Below are positions 4,579 through 9,255 of a stretch of DNA of 9,255 bases, piece by piece. The notes under the pieces were generated by a model that was given only the letters and a program-made list of their open reading frames with translations, ran no database searches and had not been told where the DNA came from. The position numbers and the translations under genes were made by a program. This DNA comes from an uncultured Hyphomonadaceae bacterium (GTDB taxonomy: Bacteria > Pseudomonadota > Alphaproteobacteria > Caulobacterales > Hyphomonadaceae): positions 1-9,255 of the forward strand of contig CALLCD010000278.1 in the NCBI GenBank assembly GCA_938049795.1. The letters run 5' to 3'. Each line of letters starts with the position of its first letter. The first letter of the stretch is position 1.

Positions 4579-6375
4579 CTAGCCCTTGAAGTCCTTGCCG
4601 CGTTTTTCGGGCTTTGGCTCCGGGTCTTCACCGATGAGCTCGGCGTCGAAGCGGTCGAGCAGGGCCTGTTCGGCGGGGTCGACTTCGCCATCGGCGGCGG
4701 CGATCTTGTGCAGGATTTCGCGCAGGCGCTCCGCTCCGCCCGTATTGAGCATCATATTGCCCCAATAGACCAGCTTCTCCACAGGCGGAATATCGTCCGG
4801 ATGGCGGCAATATTCCTTGAAGCTGACCGGATCGAACGCATTGTCATATTTGAGCGCTTCGGTCTGGGCGACCTCAATCTCGCGATCATCGACCACGCCA
4901 TCGGCCAGTGTCATGGTGGCGAGGAACATGCTGAGCACATTTGAAAAAGCGGTCTGGCCCTTGACGCCATCATCATCGCTGACGCCGGACTGGTGGGCGA
5001 TGATTTGCTGGTAGACATCGGTCAGCCGCTCTTCGATGTTTTCGATACTGTCCGAGCGCGCGATCAGCGTTTTGTCGGGCATGATCGAGGCTTTGAGCCG
5101 TTCGACATCGGCAAAGGTTTCGGTGTTCAGGCCAAGCGCTTCGATGCGGTCGGCGGTGACCGGATGGGTGTCGGTGGGGTGGGGGACTTCCGCTTCCATG
5201 CCGAGGACGGCAAGACCGGAGATTTTGTCATGGTCGATGTCGTAGCGCGTCCGATCTACGAAATTGCGCGACAGATTGCGTGAGAAGCGGCCGACCTGGA
5301 CGCGCCCGATCATCTCGTCAAACTCGGCTTGCCAGATTGCCGACAGGACGGACACTTTGAGCAGGGCATCGCTGAGGGCTTCGGGAGAGCCGGCTTCAGC
5401 GCCAAACTGGTCTGCGCGCATTTCGCGTTCGCGGCTGATCCGGCCTGAGGCGCGCGAGAATGTGTCGAGGACAAAGCCGAGAATATAGCTGACGGGCAGG
5501 GTGAGGGGCCCAAGCTTATTGTCTTCCCCGCGCAAGCCGATCAGCGCCGAGTGCAGGCCGCGATAGACCGGCGCAAAGCGTTTGGAATAGGCCGTGTCCG
5601 CGCCGGAAAAGTGCGCCAGTTCATGGCCGATCACTGAGGTAATCTCCTCCTCGCTCAACATGCGCAGCAAGGGCAGCGACAAAAACAGGGTCTCGCCTTT
5701 CATCGGGGTCTTCTCGAACGGGGTCAGGACATGGGCGGAGGTGGCGAAAAAGGTTGCGTCGAGGCCCAGCACGATATTGTTGGGCGGCTTGGTTTTGAGT
5801 TTGCGGCAGAGCGCGGAGACGACGCGATGGATGTGCGGCGCATCAATCGGGCGGATGGGCAGGCCAACCACCGTGGTCGAGGCGCGTTTGAACATGCCAA
5901 GGGCGCTCAGGACCACGCCCCCGCCTGCGCCAATGGCCATCACCGCCACCGCAATCGGGATGATGATATGCACCGTGCCCAGAAAATGACTTTCCAGCAC
6001 GAACAGGCTGCCCGCAATCAGCAGCCCTTGCGCAATCGCGATCAGTCCGCAGACGAGCAGCGCAAAGAAAGCCAGCGGCGGAAAGCTTAGCGCGAGGACA
6101 GAGCGGTGCCAGCCGGTGAGTAGGGCAACGAGTTTGACAATGACCAGCAAGGCGAGCCCGACCGCCCCTGTCGCCATCGCTGCCCAGCCCAGCCGGAGCG
6201 CTTCGGGAAATGCGGAACAGACGCTGGCGCCAGACCCGCCGCCCAGACAAGATAGAAATGGAGAGATGGCGTCTTTGGGTGTGTTCAATCCCGCATCCCA
6301 AAACGGCAAAATGGCGACGCCCAGGGCCAGCAAGGGCACAACCAACACGGCAAGCAATACGGTTATAAGCCTCAT
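4579..6375 (-). CDS. Membrane M48 metallopeptidase with C-terminal TerB-like domain
   Basis: This 598-residue protein has about four N-terminal membrane helices (roughly residues 3-25, 64-88, 95-128 and 136-161). The M48 zinc protease domain follows: HELAH (251-255) gives two zinc histidines and the catalytic Glu, EREMRAD (316-322) gives the third ligand E318, and DTHPVTADRI (402-411) is the usual late M48 motif. After a charged linker, residues 480-580 have two acidic repeats, LADGVVDDREIE and AADGEVDPAEQ, typical of TerB/DjlA-like helical domains. It is HtpX-like in type but longer, and would act on membrane proteins. ATG 6375 is preferred over ATG 6381 because GGGAGG lies 7 bases before the former and 1 base before the latter. 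The tail (PEPKPEKRGKDFKG) is charged and probably disordered. Confidence 0.92.
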   Translation of the reverse strand: MRLITVLLAVLVVPLLALGVAILPFWDAGLNTPKDAISPFLSCLGGGSGASVCSAFPEALRLGWAAMATGAVGLALLVIVKLVALLTGWHRSVLALSFPPLAFFALLVCGLIAIAQGLLIAGSLFVLESHFLGTVHIIIPIAVAVMAIGAGGGVVLSALGMFKRASTTVVGLPIRPIDAPHIHRVVSALCRKLKTKPPNNIVLGLDATFFATSAHVLTPFEKTPMKGETLFLSLPLLRMLSEEEITSVIGHELAHFSGADTAYSKRFAPVYRGLHSALIGLRGEDNKLGPLTLPVSYILGFVLDTFSRASGRISREREMRADQFGAEAGSPEALSDALLKVSVLSAIWQAEFDEMIGRVQVGRFSRNLSRNFVDRTRYDIDHDKISGLAVLGMEAEVPHPTDTHPVTADRIEALGLNTETFADVERLKASIMPDKTLIARSDSIENIEERLTDVYQQIIAHQSGVSDDDGVKGQTAFSNVLSMFLATMTLADGVVDDREIEVAQTEALKYDNAFDPVSFKEYCRHPDDIPPVEKLVYWGNMMLNTGGAERLREILHKIAAADGEVDPAEQALLDRFDAELIGEDPEPKPEKRGKDFKG

Positions 6376-6382
6376 TTCCATT

Positions 6383-6402
6383 CCTCCCTGTTTTCAGGGA
6401 AG
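6383..6402 (-). promoter_or_regulatory. Leader hairpin covering the M48 ribosome binding site
   Basis: On the minus-strand transcript CTTCCCTG (6402-6395) pairs with CAGGGAGG (6390-6383), eight pairs including one G-U, around an AAAA loop. The 3' arm is the Shine-Dalgarno of the M48 gene, 7 bases before ATG 6375. Like the transaldolase leader, the ribosome site is fully inside a local hairpin. Temperature- or factor-dependent opening is conceivable for a quality-control protease, but that is inference. Confidence 0.45.
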
Positions 6403-6425
6403 TGGACAAATGGGCACCCGTCAAG

Positions 6426-6451
6426 GGCACAGCTTCAGTTAGGAGCGTGCC
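6426..6451 (-). terminator. Possible hairpin after the P450 gene
   Basis: On the minus strand GGCAC-GCT pairs with AGC-GTGCC around a 9-base loop, with one bulged T, starting 12 bases after the P450 stop codon. There is no U-run after it, so it may be an mRNA 3'-end structure instead of an intrinsic terminator, and read-through into the M48 gene 88 bp away remains possible. Confidence 0.28.
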
Positions 6452-6462
6452 AGCCCCCGCGC

Positions 6463-7797
6463 TTACGCCTCAATCGGGCGCAGGATCACCGGCATCCAAG
6501 TATAGCCCTTTACAAAGGCGTTCGGGGTCAGGTTCGGTTCGGCGAGGACTTCGATGTCGGAGAAGCGTTTGAGGATTTCTTCCCACAAAATCTGAAGCTG
6601 CAGCTCGGCCAGACGATTGCCGACGCAGCGGTGGATGCCAAAGCCGAAAGAGAGATGCTGGCGGACATTAGGCCGCTCGATCCAGAGATCATCTGGGCGC
6701 TCGAACCGGGTCTCGTCGCGATTGCCCGAGGCATACCACATGGCGATCTGGTCGCCTTTCTTGATGGTCTGGCCGTGCATTTCGACATCTTCGAGCGCGG
6801 TGCGGCGCATGAAGGCGAGCGGGGTTTGCCAGCGGATTGTCTCGGAGACGAAAGCCGGGACCAGCGAGTGATCGGCTTTGAGAATGTCGAACTGGTCGCG
6901 GAATTTGTTGAGCGCATAGACGCCGCCCGTCATAGAGTTGCGGGTTGTGTCATTGCCGCCGACGATCAACAGGATGACATTGCCCAAAAGCTCCATCGGC
7001 ACCATGTCTTTGGTCTTTTCGCCGTGGGCCAGCAGGCTCATCAGATCATTGGATTTCGGATTGGCTTTGCGATCCTGAAAGATCTGCATGAACACGGTTA
7101 GGCATTCGAGCATTTCCTGACGCCATTGTTCTTCCCCGCCCGGGCAAATGTCGGGATTGTTCATATTGGTCACAACGTCGGACCAGCGGGTCAGCTTGCG
7201 GCGATCCTCGAAGGGAAAATCAAACAGGGTGGCGAGCATCATTGTGGTCAGCTCGATGGAAACTGTGTCCACCCAGTCAAACGGGGTGTTGACCGGCAGG
7301 CTGTCGAGCAGGTCTTGTGTCCGTTTACGGATGATCGGCCCGAACACTTTGAGATTTGGCGGGCCGACGGCGGGCTGGACCGTCTTGCGCTGGACGCCGT
7401 GGCGCGGTTCGTCCATCGCGATGAACATCGGCATTTCAAAATCTTCAATCGGGTCGCCAAGCGTAATCCCGCCATGCTCCCAGGAGGACGAAAAGCGGGT
7501 GTGGTCAATATCGATCTTCATAATGTCTTCGTAACGGGTGACCGACCAGTAGCCGCCAACAAAGCTGTCCTCGCACCAATGCAGCGGCGCTTCCTTGCGC
7601 ATCCGGGCGAACCTGTCCCAATAACCCATCCGTCGCCACAGTTCGGGGTCGACAAGGTCGATGTCTTCGAGTCTGATCTCGGAGGCGGGCGGGATTGGCG
7701 CGCCAAATTCAAGCTGGGTGTGGAAGAGGGGCGCGCGCGGTGTGGGCTCAGGCCGCTCCAGCGCGTCAATCTCGATCTCATGTGCTGTGTCGGCCAT
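6463..7797 (-). CDS. CYP153-family cytochrome P450 (alkane/fatty-acid omega-hydroxylase)
   Basis: This 444-residue soluble P450 would hydroxylate the terminal carbon of medium-chain alkanes, fatty acids or related molecules, taking electrons from a ferredoxin and its reductase. Key motifs are complete: I-helix LLIVGGNDTTRNSMTGG (276-292), the ExxR pair E319/R322 in SETIRW, and the heme loop SFGFGIHRCVGNR with ligand C391. I recall CYP153A6 as nearly identical through the I helix, QTPLxxMRRTALED and the heme region to AELQLxILWEEILKR, which makes the family call firm. The protein has an N-terminal extension of about 40 polar residues and no membrane anchor. The start ATG has AGAGGA 9 bases upstream. 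No ferredoxin, reductase, AraC-type regulator or alcohol dehydrogenase lies in the window, so its partners must be elsewhere. Confidence 0.96.
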   Translation of the reverse strand: MADTAHEIEIDALERPEPTPRAPLFHTQLEFGAPIPPASEIRLEDIDLVDPELWRRMGYWDRFARMRKEAPLHWCEDSFVGGYWSVTRYEDIMKIDIDHTRFSSSWEHGGITLGDPIEDFEMPMFIAMDEPRHGVQRKTVQPAVGPPNLKVFGPIIRKRTQDLLDSLPVNTPFDWVDTVSIELTTMMLATLFDFPFEDRRKLTRWSDVVTNMNNPDICPGGEEQWRQEMLECLTVFMQIFQDRKANPKSNDLMSLLAHGEKTKDMVPMELLGNVILLIVGGNDTTRNSMTGGVYALNKFRDQFDILKADHSLVPAFVSETIRWQTPLAFMRRTALEDVEMHGQTIKKGDQIAMWYASGNRDETRFERPDDLWIERPNVRQHLSFGFGIHRCVGNRLAELQLQILWEEILKRFSDIEVLAEPNLTPNAFVKGYTWMPVILRPIEA

Positions 7798-7886
7798 ATC
7801 CGGTGTTCCTCTTATGAAATGCGCGTTGAACGTCTGGAATAGTATTTAGCACAAAGCGCGAGAAAAAACTATGACGGGTGTGTCAC
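7798..7886 (-). promoter_or_regulatory. Upstream region of the CYP153 gene
   Basis: This AT-richer stretch is the only non-repeat sequence ahead of the P450 start, so its promoter probably lies here. TGAC and GTCA (7872-7875 and 7882-7885) form an inverted repeat with a 6-base gap that could be an operator half-site pair. TACTAT on the minus strand near 7845 could be a -10 box, but no matching -35 box is clear. No regulator gene is visible nearby. Confidence 0.3.
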
Positions 7887-8059
7887 TTTTTCTATTTGTC
7901 CCCCGCTAAAGCGATGGGACGTGGCTTCGCCAGCTCAGGGCTGTTTTTGTTTGCTTCCCGCTAAAGCGATGAAGCGCGCCTTTGGCGGCTCATGGCTCTT
8001 TTTGTTTGTCTCCGGTCGGCTCCGCCGCCCATGAGACGTGGCTCCGCCAGCTGAGGGCT
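7887..8059 (+). repeat. Three tandem family B two-hairpin repeats
   Basis: Three copies lie almost end to end at 7887-7942, 7944-7997 and 7999-8059. Each begins with a T-rich run, has a first hairpin (CGCTAAAGCG in copies one and two, CGGCTCCGCCG in copy three) and a second hairpin (TGGCTTCGCCA, GCCTTTGGC and TGGCTCCGCCA), and ends in GGCT. Copy three is 57/61 identical to 265-325. The hairpin sequences differ between copies but still pair, which suggests that structure is kept. Apparent frames across this stretch are repeat-derived and not genes. Confidence 0.8.
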
Positions 8060-8084
8060 CTCGCTCCACACGCACCCAAGGTCC

Positions 8085-8112
8085 GTCTCCCCAACGAACG
8101 TTGGGGTCCATG
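8085..8112 (+). repeat. Solitary palindromic repeat
   Basis: CCCCAACGAACGTTGGGG (8089-8106) folds into a 7-bp stem with a GAAC tetraloop. It is flanked by GTCT on the left and TCCATG on the right. The layout copies the left ends of the elements at 341-1310 (GACT, CCCC-based hairpin, CCCATC) with a different stem sequence, so it may be a single end of a related family. No inverted partner was found nearby. The remaining bases to 8259 show no gene. Confidence 0.6.
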
Positions 8113-8259
8113 GCGACTTGTCCGGTCTTTGTGGCGGCTTCCCCAATATGCAACCACGCCAAGCCAGCCCCGCCTTCGCAGGGCATACGGGTATTTTGGT
8201 GCTATTTGAGTCATTTGCAGCTGAAGCGCGAGAGGCTTACTTGGAGCGAATTTAAGCCA

Positions 8260-8288
8260 CTGACATCTATTACGATTTAGAGCATACT
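8260..8288 (+). promoter_or_regulatory. Candidate sigma-70 promoter of the membrane-protein gene
   Basis: CTGACA (8260-8265) and CATACT (8283-8288) are separated by exactly 17 bases, with one and two mismatches to the consensus -35 and -10 boxes. Transcription would start near 8295, giving a leader of about 30 bases with AGGAGGG (8309-8315) ahead of the start codon. Confidence 0.45.
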
Positions 8289-8323
8289 GGTACCGAAGTA
8301 GTCTTATCAGGAGGGTGACGAAT

Positions 8324-8845
8324 ATGCTTGCTGCTTCGCAATCTACCATGGGCCATAACTACATTAATGGTGGTCCGGGAGTGTTGGTCTCCGGTTTCGT
8401 CTGGTTAATCTCAGCGATCGTTACCTATGCTATCGGATTTCAAGCTGGAATGCTCTCTTTGTTTGTCGGCGGGATGCTGATTGTTCCTATTTCCGGAGTC
8501 ATTGAACGCCAGATGAGGGACGACGTTGTTGCGCCCGACAAAGGTTTAACACGATTGGCAATACTGACCTTGCCCTTACTGTTTGGCGGATTGTTTCTCG
8601 GTTACATCATGTCATTCCGAAACGAAGCGCTATTCTATGAAATTGTGGCGATTGCCATCGGTCTTCGCTATCTCGTTTTCTCCAGAATATACGGTCTCAA
8701 ATCATTTATCGTATTGGGGCTTCTGCTGATCATTACGGGTATCGGTGCCTATTTCAGAGCAAGTTCCCTCGTTTTCGTACCTGCAGCCGTAGGAGTCATC
8801 GAACTTATAGTTGGGAGCTTCTTGATGCAGCGCAAACGGACCTGA
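8324..8845 (+). CDS. Multi-pass membrane protein of unknown function
   Basis: I do not recognise this 173-residue protein with confidence. About six hydrophobic segments are visible (residues 18-38, 41-60, 76-97, 101-121, 126-143 and 148-167), joined by short loops. A charged loop, ERQMRDDVVAPDKG, lies at 61-74, and the C-terminus is basic (QRKRT). The N-terminus has the distinctive HNYINGGPGVLVSG (11-24) just before the first helix. Uncharacterised DUF-type membrane families have this build (DUF7010 is one possibility), unverified. ATG 8324 is chosen because AGGAGGG ends 8 bases before it; a GTG at 8315 overlaps that site. Base use differs from neighbours: 8401-8460 is 43% GC by count against 73% for 2341-2400 in ugd. 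With its own promoter and repeats on the left side, it looks horizontally acquired. Confidence 0.8.
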   Translation: MLAASQSTMGHNYINGGPGVLVSGFVWLISAIVTYAIGFQAGMLSLFVGGMLIVPISGVIERQMRDDVVAPDKGLTRLAILTLPLLFGGLFLGYIMSFRNEALFYEIVAIAIGLRYLVFSRIYGLKSFIVLGLLLIITGIGAYFRASSLVFVPAAVGVIELIVGSFLMQRKRT

Positions 8846-8874
8846 CATCTGTTTGATCCTGCATGCGTCCGTTT
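8834..8874 (+). terminator. Possible terminator after the membrane-protein gene
   Basis: AAACGGAC (8834-8841), in the last codons, pairs with GTCCGTTT (8867-8874), and the second arm runs into TTTTT. The 25-base loop contains the stop codon and is long for an intrinsic terminator. A second hairpin, TCTGAG/CTCAGA, follows at 8891-8912. No gene is seen between 8846 and 9060. Confidence 0.35.
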
Positions 8875-9060
8875 TTGGGCGACTTAAGCCTCTGAGCTAA
8901 CGTCTCCTCAGACGCCGAGAGCGGACATTGATGATATGAGGATAGCGCTCGTTTTATCCCACACTTCTCAATTCCCAGCGAGCGTCAGGACCCCCGTCCC
9001 ACATACCCTGATTTCGAAAAGCCGAGAGGGTGGGTGCCCCGGCACCTTATTCTGAGCCAC

Positions 9061-9255
9061 TCAGCCGAGCGTTCCCAAACGTGCCTTATGGACCGCTGCG
9101 CGTAGGCGTTTGGCGAGGCGGGTGCGTTGTTCGGGGGTTAGGAAGCGGCCGATGATGAAGGCTTTGTTGGAATAGGCGATGCGTAAATGCGTGTGCGGGG
9201 TGGTTGGGGTGTCCAGTTCGATGCGGACGAAAGCGACGGGGAGATCGGCGGTCTT
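9061..9255 (-). CDS. DUF2244-type protein, C-terminal fragment
   Basis: A frame open to the right edge on the minus strand ends with TGA at 9063-9061 and gives 64 residues; the gene's start lies outside the window. The sequence VRIELDT, then LRIAYSNKAFIIGRFLTPEQ and RLAKRLRAAV, matches the usual end of DUF2244 proteins as I recall them (a beta-rich stretch, then a near-invariant IGRFLTPEER-like motif and a final helix). Those proteins have two membrane helices in the N-terminal half, and their function is not established. Codon use is GC-rich, like most of the window and unlike the adjacent membrane-protein gene. A palindrome, GGTGCC/GGCACC (9033-9046), lies 15 bases past the stop and could mark the transcript end. 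Confidence 0.65.
   Translation of the reverse strand, partial: KTADLPVAFVRIELDTPTTPHTHLRIAYSNKAFIIGRFLTPEQRTRLAKRLRAAVHKARLGTLG

Noticed and set aside
7126..7842. 238-residue open frame on the plus strand
   Set aside because: It is antisense to the CYP153 gene, whose motifs are complete. The frame is open only because of GC-biased third positions, and its sequence resembles no family.
7935..8209. Frames of 75-119 residues on both strands
   Set aside because: They consist of the tandem family B repeats and the palindrome at 8089-8106, with no ribosome site or family match.
9033..9046. GGTGCC/GGCACC palindrome as a terminator of the DUF2244 gene
   Set aside because: The stem is short with a 2-4 base loop and no U-run on the minus strand, so it is noted only as a palindrome.
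8936..9055. Short 39-codon frame beginning ATGAGGATA
   Set aside because: It has no Shine-Dalgarno and no recognisable protein character, and it crosses two palindromes; probably chance.

Overview
The window looks like a chromosomal segment from a high-GC alphaproteobacterium. Reasons: many palindromic intergenic repeats of a kind common in that class, a CYP153-type P450 very close to those of marine and hydrocarbon-using Alphaproteobacteria, and strongly GC-biased codon use in most genes. Genus cannot be fixed from the sequence; something near Hyphomonadaceae or Parvibaculum is a guess.

Layout. 1-262 is the 3' end of a phosphomannomutase/phosphoglucomutase gene. 263-1443 is a dense repeat region: one copy of a two-hairpin repeat (family B, 265-325), then a head-to-tail array of four related elements bounded by hairpins (341-506, 535-701, 721-1115, 1144-1310). 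The third element carries a GIY-YIG nuclease-like gene (768-1076). The other three are 166-167 bp and match what remains of the third after an internal 228-bp, in-frame loss between two TTGACCT repeats. 1444-2754 encodes UDP-glucose 6-dehydrogenase and 2870-3520 a small transaldolase whose Shine-Dalgarno lies in a hairpin. On the minus strand follow an inositol-monophosphatase-family gene (3517-4398, tail-to-tail with the transaldolase and overlapping it by 4 bp), a membrane M48 metallopeptidase with a C-terminal TerB-like region (4579-6375), and a CYP153 cytochrome P450 (6463-7797). 7887-8106 is a second repeat patch with three tandem family-B copies and a palindrome. 8324-8845 encodes a multi-pass membrane protein of lower GC with its own likely promoter. 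9061-9255 is the 3' end of a probable DUF2244 gene on the minus strand.

Function. Phosphohexomutase and UDP-glucose dehydrogenase both feed nucleotide sugars to envelope or exopolysaccharide synthesis, and transaldolase links sugar phosphates to the pentose phosphate pathway, so 1-3520 reads as a sugar-metabolism neighbourhood. The minus-strand genes are not an obvious pathway; CYP153 would oxidise terminal carbons of alkanes or fatty acids and needs a ferredoxin and reductase encoded elsewhere. The most unusual item is the GIY-YIG element with its hairpin-ended deletion derivatives. It resembles a REPIN or MITE system in layout, but with a GIY-YIG protein instead of a transposase. No searches were run; all comparisons were made by eye and hand count.
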